Positions 46,894 to 58,908 are shown, counted from the stretch's first letter. The stretch is DNA of 64,000 nucleotides from Lasioglossum baleicum (GCF_051020765.1 NC_134934.1:3906001-3970000); one strand, 5' to 3'. The notes: a model not told the origin generated them from the letters alone. A program made the numbers and translations.

Positions 46894-48210
46894 TGTGTGA
46901 GGAACATAGAGTCATCCACAGTAACATATTTTATTGCTACCGACAGTCCCATAAAATGTCATTGAATTCTTCGATCGGGACCGGCGCGCCATGAGGCTCG
47001 CTCCATGGAATTTGACCGTACCGGAAGGAGAATCGAGAAGAAGAGGAAGAGCCTCCTCGCAGGAGGGATCGCGATAAACAAGAGTTTCATCGACCGTTAA
47101 ATCACATCTCCGAGAAGGCGTCGCCTTCCCCGGATTACAGTACTAAATTTCGCGCGATTCTCCTGCCGTTCACGTAGCGCGTGTTATCGCATTATAGCTC
47201 CACTCTAATTCCACGGTTCGTTACCCGCGTTTAATTGAACGTGGCCCGATTCAATGAAAGTCTATCGATACAGGCCTGGCTCGCCTCCAAGGAACACACT
47301 TCTAAATACGAGGAGTCCGGAGAATAATGGAACGAAGCCACCTAGTGTCTCTCGTCTTGCTTGCCTCCTTGTTCAGCCAGGGTTCTCGTATCTTGAATCG
47401 CGAGAGAGGTGTTTATGTGCCGGCTCAAACTTCCGGCCGCTCTTTGTCCCTGCTCGAAGTCGGAAAGAAAGGCTACGGGTCGATCCGGATCGGGAATCGA
47501 CGGCTTTCGACACCGGAGGGTTTTCTCTGGCCGCGGTCGACGCGGTTAATATCGCCTCTTTGATCGAGCTCAAGAGGAACCGCTTATTTGGTTCAAGTAG
47601 TGGCTCGAAAACATTTCATGTTGCGCGTGTCAGTACAGTCGGCAAGAATATAATCCAGGAATTCCCTTTATGAACCAGTTAGGCTGCAATTTCTGTTGCT
47701 TCTATTATAATGATTATAGAACTTTTTCGTCCTTCAGAACTTTCTAGAAGTGAAAGTAAATGTTAAGTTTCTATCGCATGAATCAGTGACGTTGCCCGTG
47801 AAGAATATAATGCAGACATTTCACACAGATCACACTTTGGTCCCCGAAGTGTGCGAGTGGTTTTGCAAGAGGAAGAAGAAGTTCCCGCGAAGATTAGCGC
47901 GCGATGACGACAATGCGACGGTGCTCGGAGATCCAGTTGGAAATTGAGTTAGAATTTCATGAACCGACGCCGCGGCGCGGCGCTTCGCGTCGGATCGCTA
48001 ACGCGCTCCCCAATAAGATCAGCGGCACGGCAGTTCTGATTATCCTTCACGGGATCCGACACCGTCGGGGGATGTAATAAAACGTTTCCTCCCCCGTTCC
48101 CGTGGAAAATCTCACGGCCGCTGCCGACCGGAAATCGCGCACCGCCAGCTGGTCAGAAAGAAGTGTGCGGGGGAATGAGTCTAAAGAGAGGAAGATATAG
48201 AGCGAGTGGG

Positions 48211-48266
48211 ACAGACAGACAGATAGATAGATAGATAGATGGATAGATAGAGAGAGAGAGAGAGAG
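48211..48266. repeat. compound (ACAG)n(GATA)n(GA)n microsatellite
   Basis: ACAG units turn into GATA units (one GGAT interruption) and then GA units. Confidence 0.95.
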
Positions 48267-49713
48267 TGCAAAGGGTGAAAACACCGCACCGCGCTCTGCC
48301 AAAGAGATTTCCTCTCTGGAAACCCCGAGGAGGGCTGATAGCCCCGGGGCGGGAGAGAACCAGTCCATTGTTTAACTTGATAAATGAAGTAGCCGGGGCG
48401 CGGAAGCTCAACGCCGGCTCGGTACACAATGCCGGCGATATATTGTTCCCAGTTAATTCAATGCTGGAAACAACACACAGCCGCCGCCCCGACGAACAGG
48501 TGCGCGTCACCGGCGCTTTAAGACGCTACCTATCGACGCCAAACGTCGATGAACGTTTCCTCCATATCGGAATCTGCCTATTCCCGCTCACAAGTTTCGT
48601 AATCTCGAGCTACTCGCTTCCGTTTTCATTCCTTTCGATGCGGTTCGTTGCAGAACACAGCCGAACAGTCACAGACTGCTACAAACTGGCAATACTCAGC
48701 AATTGAAAATCTCCTTGACGCTTCAGAATTGTTTAAATCTTCAATAATCGTGCTTTCAGACAATTTATTTTCCACGAAAGTTGACCTTGAGTGACCTTGA
48801 ATGACACACTATCAGAATGTAAATAAATTTGTGACCGCGTTTGGTCGCCTCGCCAACGTTGCGATTCCAGACAAACGAGAGCAGAAGGAGACTTTTGCGA
48901 GTGATCGATGGCTCCGCGGCGACGTTACTCTAGTTTCCATAAACGCGCAAGCCGCACAGCGGAATCGAACGAACCCCAGTGCGCTATTAACATCCACACT
49001 GGCGCCCGTTGTGCCACAGAGCGAGAGCGGAAAGACCGTCAGCCTCATTTTCTCCGCGCTTTCCGGCTCTCGCGGCTCTTCTCCTCTCTACCTAGGCTTT
49101 CTTTTCCCTTTCCCCGGTTCCTCGTCCACGGTCCTTTCTTCGCGCGCAAGAATTTTAATTAGTACGTTCTCGAGCGCGCCGCTGAAAATGAGAAATTGTC
49201 ACGCGATGGAAGAAAGCAAAAAAAAAAGAAAAGAAAAATGTAATTCTCAGCGTCGACTGCTGGTGCTGCGGCGACGAGGACGATGGCGACTGCTCTGGTG
49301 TTCCAGTTCTCTCTTTCTCTCTCTCTTCAGAATTCCCGGTCGTAAATAGCGGCGAAGATCGATACTTGGGTGTTTTGTACGGATTTTTCCGAGAGGCCTG
49401 GTTGGTTTCGTCGGAAAATACGGCGCAGAGATATTAGAAAGAGAGAGAAAGGGAATGATCGTGGAAACAGAAACCCGAATAAACGAGAGCGAACAGTGTA
49501 CGGTGAAAGGGCAACGGGAGAGTGTCCAGAGATATTGGGGCCGATTCAACGAAATTGATACGCGCGACGCGCGTTCTGTTCCATTAACGAGAACCGCGTC
49601 GTCGCCATCCCCCGTCCGCGAATTCCACATCAAAGGGAGCGCGTCGCGCCGCGAACGTTCTCCATTTTCCGCAGGCTGGCTCGTCGTCCGCTGAAATTGA
49701 TACATTTCGTGGC

Positions 49714-49715
<2 letters not shown>

Positions 49716-49767
<52 letters not shown>

Positions 49768-49771
49768 GAGA
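49716..49771. repeat. (GA)n microsatellite
   Basis: About 22 perfect units followed by imperfect GAGAGAG blocks. Confidence 0.97.
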
Positions 49772-50213
49772 GACGAGAGTGAAGAGAAGAGGAGGATGGG
49801 CGGTGCATCGCGTCGAACGACGTTTCATTAAAGGGCGTTCGCGTAAAACGCGACGAATGGCGTAAACAGGGTACGAGCGAAAAGCAACAACGGAAAAAGA
49901 ACAGAGAGGGAGAGAGAGAGAGAGAGAAAGGAACAGAGAGAAAGGGCAAAGGAGCACACTCCGGTAACGAGCGGAACTGTAACGTTCCATTCGGGTCGGC
50001 CCGGGACAATTCCGCAATTACGATGCAATAAAACCGAGGGAAAATATCATCGCTCGGACTCGGGCGGGCCGAGCTCGCGCCCGAGAGAAGAGGAAGAAGC
50101 TAGAGAGACGCGCACATCGGAGCCCATCCAATCGTCCTACCCGTCACGAACGAACCTTCTCGCTTACGAGCGACCTTTAGGCGGATTAGGTGAGAGAATC
50201 GTAAAGTGAAAAT

Positions 50214-50225
50214 CCCCCCCCCCCC
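50214..50225. repeat. poly-C run
   Basis: Twelve consecutive C, unusual for this genome segment and prone to assembly error. Confidence 0.95.
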
Positions 50226-50675
50226 ACTCCCTCCGCAAAGTTCCTCGGTTGTAAGATAGAGGAAGAGAGATCCCTAACCACACCGCGCCGCAGCTTCTTT
50301 CGTAACTGACTTTCAGCCGCTGCCGCCGCGTTCTCGCCCGAACGAGCGCACTTTTTAAATCGATGCCTGAAAAATTCAGTTCCTCGAGATTAGCCTTCTC
50401 TTTCGCGGCGCGTCCCTTTCATCCCCTCACACCGCCGAGACTCTTTTCTACACCTCCCTGCTGCCTCTGTCCCTGGACGAGCGTTCCGTTTTACGCGAGC
50501 CGAGAGCATCTCTCGCCAGCGAACGAGAGGAGGGAAATTGGAGCAGGGACGGGTTTTGCAAATGGATCTAAATGACGCTCCCATTTCCGGCCGGACCGTG
50601 ACTGTACTCCCAACCGAGTCAGTGGAACGCGCTACCTATTGTCGGACAGACCGTCTCTCTCTTGCTCTCTTCCTC

Positions 50676-50678
<3 letters not shown>

Positions 50679-50757
<79 letters not shown>
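50679..50757. repeat. (CT)n microsatellite, 79 bp
   Basis: About 39 uninterrupted CT units. Confidence 0.98.
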
Positions 50758-50762
<5 letters not shown>

Positions 50763-51403
50763 GTCTTCCTTCCTCCGATCTGCAGGCATCGAATCCTCAC
50801 CGATTCAAATTCCCGCTGAAATTCGCTGGAGGTTCCGATCGACTCCTCGTTTGTCAGTAACACGTTCCCTGCAATTTTTCGTTGCTCAGCTTTAACCCTT
50901 TAACCCTTGTGACTCACACTCACCGTAAAAATGGCTATACCATTATTCAGAATATTGTTTAGATTATTAACGCATTATCTATACCGGCAAATGTCCCATA
51001 ATTTTTGAAAGTCCGTGGCTCATGGCTAAGAATGCTTTAATAGATCCCACAACTAATTTCTAATTATTGAAATTGTAAAGATGCTTCCATTAGAAATTAT
51101 TCAATAAATTTCTTTATTCGAGCACGTATTATTATAAAAATTGTGAAGAATCTAAATAAATTCAGTCTTGTAACTTTTATAAAACAATATATAATATATG
51201 TATATCCGATACATTTTGTACCCGATACGGTTAGTGTTAATAAAGCGAAATGTCTTAGCTGTCAAGTCGAGCGAATTCAATCACAGTCTCGTTTCTAATA
51301 AACATTACTTCCACGAGCGCTCGCTAATAACGTTACCCTCGGACGGCTTAGTAGTCTAGGGTTAATTACATAGAAGGACAGCACGCAGGCATAGCGCGGG
51401 TCC

Positions 51404-51413
51404 GGGGGGGGGG
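51404..51413. repeat. poly-G run
   Basis: Ten consecutive G followed by AGGG. Confidence 0.9.
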
Positions 51414-52017
51414 AGGGATCACGATGATGATCTACTCGCTGTCGGGAACCCAGGACCCGGGACAAGAAATACGACAACAACGTGGAAAATTCGGCAGCCG
51501 CCCGAACCGGGAACGAGATAACGTTCAATCTCCCTAAATCACGACCGACCAAGCATCTCACGCGGCCAAAAGAGATTTCCCGAGGTAAAGGATCCCGAGA
51601 TTTTCCGGGAAACCGGCCGGCTATCGGCCGAGATTTTCCCCGGTCCCCGGACTGCTAGGAGAGACCTGAGACTCTAATCTGGCCGTTAGTATAAACTACA
51701 CCGAACTCGCACCTCCGACGATGCTCTCGTTAACTGTGAAAGCATCGTCCCCATTGTAGCCGGCGACCCTCTTTCGAATTTCTATTTCCTTGATTAGGAA
51801 GGTGGTTCCCTTAAGAACCGGTTCCCCCTATCGGAGAGACAGAGAGTGAGAGAAAGAGCCTCTCCGTAACGTTCCTCGCGTTTTTATACCGCCATTCGAC
51901 GACCATCGCCGCAATGGGGAAACAATTAAATCCCGAAGTGTACCCGCAATTTCACAAATTTATATCGCCAATCTTGGAGGCCTTGCTCTCGCTGCGCCGA
52001 GAACAGAACTGCTTTTT

Positions 52018-52032
52018 AACGTTAAACCTACC
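52018..52032 (-). repeat. GGTAGGTTYRGCGTTAAA family terminus (copy C)
   Basis: AACGTTAAACCTACC is the inverse of the 3' terminus of copies A and B. It is followed by GGGGCACTAAAA, which also matches the inverse of the family's TTTAGTGCTC segment. Confidence 0.6.
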
Positions 52033-52168
52033 GGGGCACTAAAAGCGCTGTTCAGCACAAAGTAGTGTACGCTGCCTTGTAAAACTGGGAAGATTGTGTT
52101 TGCACGGTTTTTACTACGATGCGTGTTTGAGGAACGAAAGTTACTCGATAGTTGATCCTTGGAGCGTC

Positions 52169-52240
52169 TCACAGTGAGTGGGGTCGTGGCCCCGAAGACC
52201 TGGCAATTCCTGATTATCCGTCAGTAAATTGTAGTTATGT
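52169..52240 (+). repeat. dispersed repeat, CAGTAAATTATAATTA family (copy 2)
   Basis: CACAGTGAGTGGGGTCGTGG, CCCCGAAGACCTGGCA, then CTGATTATCCGTCAGTAAAT and TGTAGTTA. Same block order as 58811-58908. Confidence 0.7.
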
Positions 52241-55200
52241 ATATGTGCTCTTGTGGAATCAGTATTTTTACTGCTTTCTTAAGTACGCCACAATATTTAC
52301 CAACTGAATTAATATGGCTTGTTCGTCTAGTGGTAAGTGAAGGATTACATATCGTGGTATTTAAATAATATTTTAGTTACGCCGCTGCCGAGAACTACGG
52401 TTGAAAATTGTGGTTATATCAACAGATTCACTCTCTTCTAGTTGATATTGTAATTCTGATCCTGATGTGATCCAGGTCCAAGGATTCTTGCAATTTTCCG
52501 AAGAGAGTTATTAGTGTAAAGGAAGATCGACTTGGCGACTTGCAATCAGGGCGGGATTAGGCGCCCGAGGCTCCATCGGATCGATTAGGCTCCCAGCAGC
52601 GCAGCAACCGGGGAGTTTCCGTTCAAGGTCCGTAAACAGCGCGCGGAATAATTGAGCGCTCCAAGGGACTCGAACGGACGTTTACTTGGAAACGGATGGC
52701 TCGCAGGCAGTTCGCTCGACGGGAGGAGCTTTTTTTCAATTAAATCGGCAAGTTTCGCGGCGGAACGAGACTCTTCTCGATGGGAAGAAGGGAAAAGGGT
52801 ATCACGATGGTGATTGAACCAGACGGAGAAGACTGGCCCGGAAGGTCTGCGAGAATGCGGGCCGATCGACCCTTATCGGCCCGAAGGGAACCGCTTGACC
52901 AAATCGCTCGATAAAAAGCCCATCGAGCACCTTATTTTTTTGCTCCCTTTGTCCCGATTTAAAACTGTCCGTATCTCGGTGCCCGCGGGTCCCATTACGA
53001 AGGCCAATTTCTCCTTTATTTCCCCGAGCAGATCGCGCCGCAAACCACGCCCCCCCGGAGGTAATTTATTGAATTATTCGACGCCCGGAAAAAGCCCGGC
53101 AGAAAAGGAACCGGCCCGTATCCAAATCGACGCTTCTTCCCTCTGCCTCTCGGTAGCGAGTGGCCAAACCTCTTCAAATTCGATTCTGAACAAGTTGAAA
53201 CTGGTCGAACCTCGGTTTAATCAATTGTACTGTACGTGAAGGAAGCTGCAACATTTTCTTTTACATTATAATCTAAAACGGAATTCGTAAACGACGATCT
53301 AACGAAGTAGACTCTTGAAGTACATAGTTCTGTGGCTTTTGTAATTACTTATAAGGGTCACAGAACATAAACAAACGTTCAATCACATTGTACGCTTATC
53401 TGTACCCAGAAATGTAATTCATAATTTGACTACCGACTAAAATACGGCTTCGTAATATATGTATAGTAAATAACTTATTTGGTATGAACGGAATCAAGCT
53501 TGACATGGATCGATCTTGTCGAGCCGGAAATGCTCGGAGACTCCGGTCGGACAGACACGCGACTGAAACAGCTCAGTGTCTCCAGTTATTTGTCTTGCAG
53601 CGTCGCCAGTTCGTGTTGATCCTCGGGGTCCTTAACCTTGGGCTTTCGTCGCGCGGCTCGACGGGAATTTTAAGCGATTCCGTTTGCGGCCGCAACGCCA
53701 GTTCGGAAATCAACGAGCGACGATATTGCGACTAGCGGGAGACGAGAGCAGGAACACCACGCTCTCTGTTCTGGCTCCCCCAGGTTTTTAATCACTCGGA
53801 CTGGCCCCATTGTTTTCGCTGTCGTCCCGGCCGTGCCATTGTTTTCCCAGCAAAATGAGTTTCCAGCCGAACACTCTCGCGTCTTTAATAATTTCGCGCG
53901 AGCATGGTCGCGTCTGCTCGTCTTCGGCTGTCGAATGCTGAATGCGAGAACTGTAGAGGTCTGTGTTGAAGCATCATTTTAATGCTTTCTAGATCCATAT
54001 CCTTTGGTATTGAAAATCTATTTATTGGAGATCGAGGCGTTAAGTATAGTCAGGAAAACGAGTTCGTCAGTGCGGATTTCTCGTTAGGTTAGAAGTTTAG
54101 AATTGGTCCATCCAGCGTGCGGAGTTCGAGGCTGGGAGAAATGGGCAGTTACGGTGAGAAAAACGCGTAACGGCGAGCAACCGGTGGTAAAAGCGCCGCG
54201 GAATATATTAATTAGCCGGAGCATGGGTGGAGACCGTGAAAAAAGTTGGCTGGACCGGCGGAGCTGCGCAAAGAACGGAAGAAAGGTAGCGGGGCGAGAA
54301 GACCGGGCAACAAGCAGAAAGAACAACAATAAAACCTAGCGGTGTAATTTGTCATGGGGGTACGCCGACAAGAGGGCTTGGATGCATGTACATTCCCCGC
54401 ACAACTTTCCCCATTATTATTAACGCCGTGCACACGGCGTCGTTTGCTCTCGCTCGAGCGTGTACAAGCGGAATCGAGCCTCCGTTCGCACGCAGCGGCG
54501 ATTTTTCTTTTATCTAAGGGGTGGCGGGAATCTTGTCGAGAACGATTCATTCTTGGCCAGTGATTCCACTGGCGGTGATGGCGGCGGGGTACGGTGAAAA
54601 TTTTATTTCGCTGCGGGAGCCTCGGTAAACGGCGGAACGACCGGTGAAATTTTGATTGTTTCGCAGGATGGATGCCCGAAACCGAGCCCCGAGAATTATG
54701 CCGGCAGCACGCCGCCGGGAAAATTTACAGGGCCGTATTCCTGCAGCCGGCGAGGCGGTGAGAACCTTTTCCCGGAATGTGGGTCTTCGGGAACTTTTGA
54801 TATTGAAATACGAACACTTCTGGGAGTTACTCCTCCGCGGTGGCTGCGAGAACCAGCCGGCGATAAATTATTCTCGGTGGTAGTCGAGTTTTACGTCGCG
54901 GCCCACCGGACTCGACTCGGGATGCGCTATCCGTTTCTAGCAGACTCATCCCCTTCACCAGAACGAACCCATGAGCGGACCGAGGATGCACGGATTTAAT
55001 GGAGCAGCCGCCGCCCGCCGCCTCTTTTGTTTGCTAGACCGACGTTCTGATCGATTGAGCCATCGCTCGCGGTCCCGTCTTCTAAATCTGATATCGAAAC
55101 CGTTTCTGCAGAGCCCACGGACGATGGATACGCTAAACACTAATAACTTGCGTGGAGAAGTAAATCGGGCATAACTATGTAGAGAAAAGTGTACTGAAAA

Positions 55201-56289
55201 TAATACAATTCGTAATAATGCGGTACTATTTGGAACCCAAGAGATATTCCTCTGAATTATTCTTCGATGGGTCTAATATGCCTATTTTTCGTGTTCACCC
55301 ATTGCACTTGAATATGTTGAAAGACTACAACATATTGAAATTTGAACAAAATACCAGACGGAAATGACCCGGAACAGCCTGGTTGTGCAGCCGGGAAGCG
55401 GGTAAAGCGAGTCGAAAGTGCAATTACCCAAATGGAAGACATAATCCAAGCAACCACCGATTCATTAGATCGTCGGCAAACGAAGTTATCCTCTTTCGAC
55501 GATCGTGAGAGCGGGGTGCTCGCGCCTTTGACCGACGGCGCGGCGCAGTCACCTTAACGTTCCATTTGCCGGTTAGAAAAGTGCGCGGAGCTCTGATTAC
55601 GAGGGAATTAGCCGGTCGAGGGAGCGCTTTAAAAGCTTCCGACGGATTCGATTAACGCGGGGCTCGCCGGTTTTCGTCGTGGCACATACACGCTTCCCTC
55701 CTCTGTGTTCGTTGTTGCTTTTTGAAAAAGTTGCAGTCGAGAAGCTCCTGGTGTTCGAGCGGAGCAAGCAGAGCAAGCGGAGCCCATTTACCTCGTGAAG
55801 TTATCTCGCGGAACTTTATCGGTTCCGGGAGCACCCTCTCTGCACTTTGCTCGGCTTCCTCTTCCCGTTCCCTCTTTCGTCGGCTCGTCTATTTGCAGGG
55901 GACCCTCGATTTCTCAACTAATACTCGGGGCCGGTCGGAAACGCAACCTTGTCGCGTAAAACATGTTCGGCCCCTTCTACGGGAACGAGTCTTCGGTGTA
56001 CTAAACTTTCTACTGTTCCCCAAATAGGCAAAAGACACAGTCTTCAGAAGTAATCGAGGGATTACATTATTAATAGTCTGCGGATTTTTATGCATAACAA
56101 AAATGTTCTGCATTGATTGTGTGATTCAGGAATAAAATAAAAATTTGTTTCATCCCTTAATGACTTTGTTAACCGTCCCCGAGACAATAATAAATTGATA
56201 TTCAGTGATACATGACAATCATGTTTAAAGAATTCAATAGCGCAGGCCACTGTTGTTAACAACATTGTGATACACTATTGGCGACTTTT
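52241..56289. other. no recognisable gene
   Basis: No supported exon. A 71-codon frame at 55342-55557 reads more protein-like than most but begins at TTG with no ATG or splice acceptor. Confidence 0.45.
56076..56100 (+). repeat. GACTGCGG-like terminus (single end)
   Basis: TAGTCTGCGGATTTTTATGC closely matches the 13870 terminus, again after TA. No partner end was found. Confidence 0.45.
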
Positions 56290-56422
56290 TATCTGGCGCA
56301 CCGAGGGCAGTCTACCGAGTAAAAGACCAACGCAGGATCAGCTCCGCAGAAGTTCGGGTTGCGAACACGCGCAGACCAGTGTAAAGTCTAAAACATTACG
56401 TCAAACTCGGAGCACCGAGAAA
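56290..56422 (+). other. possible 5' UTR of the plus-strand exon
   Basis: Region between an unclear transcription start and the ATG at 56423. The left boundary is a guess, as no consensus TATA is present. Confidence 0.25.
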
Positions 56423-56465
56423 ATGAATTTCGCCAACTATCCTGGATTTCCGAAGAACCGAGGTG
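56423..56465 (+). CDS. candidate first coding exon, unidentified gene
   Basis: The start context GAGAAAATGA (A at -3) opens the frame MNFANYPGFPKNRG. 43 nt later it meets GGTG|GTGAGTGT, a consensus 5' splice site, leaving phase 1. The peptide (Asn/Pro/Phe/Gly) differs from the Arg/Ser-rich background. Beyond the donor the frame soon becomes GC-rich noise and stops at 56522. An alternative donor CCGAG|GTGG lies three bases earlier and is weaker. The following intron would cover the rest of the window (more than 7.5 kb). I do not recognise the family. If both this and the 19468 exon are real, the two genes are divergently arranged. Confidence 0.4.
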
Positions 56466-56593
56466 GTGAGTGTGTCTCGTCTGATCCGCAAAGGGGCGGG
56501 CCACGGACACGAGGAGAAGAATAGATTCCGGTGGGAGCCGGGTAAAGAAACCGGGGAAAAGAAAAAGAACCAAGAAAGGCCAGGAGTAGGATG

Positions 56594-56623
56594 AGAAGAA
56601 AGAAGAAGAAGAAGAAGAAGAAG
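56594..56623. repeat. (GAA)n microsatellite
   Basis: About nine GAA units with one interruption. Confidence 0.92.
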
Positions 56624-56629
56624 TACCGG

Positions 56630-57460
56630 CTCGATAAGCAGTCGATATATCGTAAGCTCTCCGACGTCCTTTTCCTTTTACGAGAGCCTCGGAATACGCT
56701 GATGCCGCACTCTATCCGATTCGATTGCCCGGATATATAGATGCTTTTGTTTCCCATTCGGCCGTTCTTTTCCTTCTCTCGGCCTGTTCGCTTTCCGAAC
56801 CATCCTCCCGTCTAATTTCCCTTTCTCCCGAACCGTCCACGGCGGCCGATAAATAACTCGACATCTTGTCCGAGGCTGCTCGCCCTCGCGAGAAGACCTC
56901 GCCGAGGACGACGCGCAGCTCTAAGTAGCCTTAACGGGATTAACGAGCTTTCGTTTTGCGCCCGTGGCCGGTTTGGCTTCTTCGCGATTATGCGATCGCT
57001 TCGAGGAGCACACCGGCACCAACTCCAGTCGCCCCACCCCCGTCCGCTCTTTCACCACCTCGTGGTTTTCTTTTTTGCTCCTGTGCTGCCCGCCATACTA
57101 AATCCTCGTTGCCCGTCCACGCGCGGACCTCGAACAACGCTCGCTCCCAGCAAAAGTCCAACGGACCGACTAATTAAACGGCCACCCTCGCAGCACACTC
57201 TTCCCAGAGGTTGTAAGTAGAAGAACGACACTATACCTCCATGCTTTTTGATACCGTATTCAAGTAAACTCTGTCTACAGTGGACACCGGACTGGCAACA
57301 AGACTTTCTCTCTTTCTCTTTCTCGAGCAACTTAATCCTTAGAGTGCCACACAACAATGTATTGTTGTTGGTTACATTTACAAAACGGAATGACAATTTT
57401 CTTTCATCTCTTCTTCAAACCATCAGCTCCACACGGTATTACTTCAATCGACACTGAAAG
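56630..57460. other. no recognisable gene
   Basis: A frame starting at ATG 56990 runs to GTT|GTAAGTAG at about 57216, but its His/Pro/Leu-rich peptide has no coding character. Confidence 0.4.
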
Positions 57461-57463
57461 GCT

Positions 57464-57500
57464 TAACGCTAAACCTACCGCGATCCAATGACCGGTCTAT
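57464..57500 (-). repeat. GGTAGGTTYRGCGTTAAA family terminus (copy D)
   Basis: TTAACGCTAAACCTACCG is the inverse of the family's 3' end, followed by ATCCAATGACCGGTC. A partial variant of the second part, CGCAATGACCGGTTAC, is at about 42088-42103. Confidence 0.6.
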
Positions 57501-57506
57501 ATTATA

Positions 57507-57964
57507 CACTGAGAAAAAAAGTAGTTACTTCAATAACACGCGTGTTATTGTAATTTTTTTACTTCGATGAATATCAATGTATTCTTTTCAATAGTATGAA
57601 ATTTAGAAGCAAATCGTGATGTATCTGAATTGTCTATCATGAAACGATTGAAAATATTATTCGATTCAATACCGTACATTATTATTCGTAATATTTCTCT
57701 TTTACCTTCAATCAGATATGTTGTTAAAAAAATTTGAGAAATGTATTGATTTATACTGGAATTGGTTTGAGGGCATATCTTATTTTTTTGAAAACATTGA
57801 TGTCAAGCTATTCGCTTATATGATTGGCGGAAATGAGTTTTGCTATTGAAATTCAATAGTATTCAATATTAAAATAAGTTCATACGATATTGGCACTATT
57901 CAATAGTACATCTTATTGAATCAACATATATTTTTTTTGTTTCGACAGGATTTTTTTCTCAGTG
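57507..57964. mobile_element. 458-bp MITE with CACTGAGAAAAAAA ends
   Basis: CACTGAGAAAAAAA (57507-57520) and its perfect inverse (57951-57964) are 14-bp terminal inverted repeats, flanked by TA (57505-57506 and 57965-57966). The interior is AT-rich with repeated TTCAATAGTA-type blocks and no coding frame. It is a non-autonomous DNA element. TA targeting suggests Tc1/mariner mobilisation, but the superfamily is not proven. Confidence 0.88.
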
Positions 57965-58810
57965 TACAATTATTGAAGGTAGCTATCTCTTCATCATCTG
58001 TAGACTAAACGAAAGGAGTTCATAGAAATGTAGCCTAAAGGTGTAACTGAAGTTTAGAACGCTACGTCTTGATCAGCAGCGATAGAAAAGAATTCGAAGT
58101 CCGGTAAAGAGGGGCAAGAATAAAGGTGCGAGGGCAATTTATATTCGGGGAAGAAGGAAAATCGCGAACAACGGATCCATTGTATTTATTTCTCGAAACC
58201 GGCGGCGTCGAGTGTTTCAAAGGCCCACTTAGCACGGCCGAGCCGTTTCTCCGTGGCGAGACGTTAATTCACGAGTCCGCGGGCGATCCATCGATCCTCG
58301 CCGCGCCGCTCCACTTTACGACGGCCGAGAGCGCTCTCGATCTTTCGGTTACGCCGAAAGTTTTCGACCGCGCGCGTGCGAAACACACAGCGGGAAGAGA
58401 AAAACGGGCCGGGAAATCTGCTCGCGAGAATTTATCGCGGGCACGAATCTCTCGACTCGAATCCAATTTTCGAGATATACGAGGGTGGTAGTACACACGT
58501 ACCGCACCCTTACCTCCCACGATTTTTTTCGACTCTCTCTTCCCCTTCTGCCCCCGAACACGGTCCTGGTTCCAATATAGTATAGGCCGGTTCCCTCTTT
58601 CCTTGTTTACCGGCCACGTTCCCGCGGTATTCCGCCTGTCAAAAGGAGATATACTGGCCACCGAGGTAAGCCGAACCGGGACATAGTGGTTCAGCAATCC
58701 GGAAAAGTCAAGAGAAACTCGGGAAACGCGTTTCTTCCTCCGGAACCGATAAACGAGCTGTTTTAGTCCCTTCGTTCCGGTAATCTGACGCGGAAATTCT
58801 ATTCTGCGCG

Positions 58811-58908
58811 ATGCACAGTGAGGTCATGGCTCCGAAAATCTGGCAGAAACTCGAAATATGAAAATTCATGAATTCATGATTATCCGTCAGTAAATTATAA
58901 ATTATAAT
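58811..58908 (+). repeat. dispersed repeat, CAGTAAATTATAATTA family (copy 3)
   Basis: GCACAGTGAGGTCATGGCTC, CGAAAATCTGGCAG, then TTCATGATTATCCGTCAGTA and AATTATAAATTATAAT. Compared with copy 2 it has about 28 bp of extra AT-rich sequence before the second block. Confidence 0.7.

Larger units (their letters stand above)
46905..52017. other. no recognisable gene
   Basis: No supported exon. The long frames at 48-51 kb mostly read through GA/CT tracts. Contains simple repeats at 48211-48266, 49716-49771, 50214-50225, 50679-50757 and 51404-51413. Confidence 0.5.

Noticed and set aside
48216..48266. possible CRISPR-like or regularly spaced repeat
   Set aside because: It is a simple compound microsatellite with no spacers.
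49247..50017. 256-codon minus-strand frame
   Set aside because: Length comes from a (GA)n tract read as Ser-Leu repeats; the rest is not protein-like.
52316..52365. tRNA-like 5' half (GGCTTGTTCGTCTAGTGGTA)
   Set aside because: It resembles the A-box side of a tRNA, but no B box (GGTTCGANTCC) or closing acceptor stem follows; at best a fragment.
55342..55557. 71-codon protein-like frame (NKIPDGNDPEQPG...)
   Set aside because: Starts at TTG with no ATG and no convincing splice acceptor. Composition alone is insufficient.
56990..57220. ATG frame running to GTT|GTAAGTAG
   Set aside because: The peptide is His/Pro/Leu-rich noise and the base before the donor is T; no second supporting signal.
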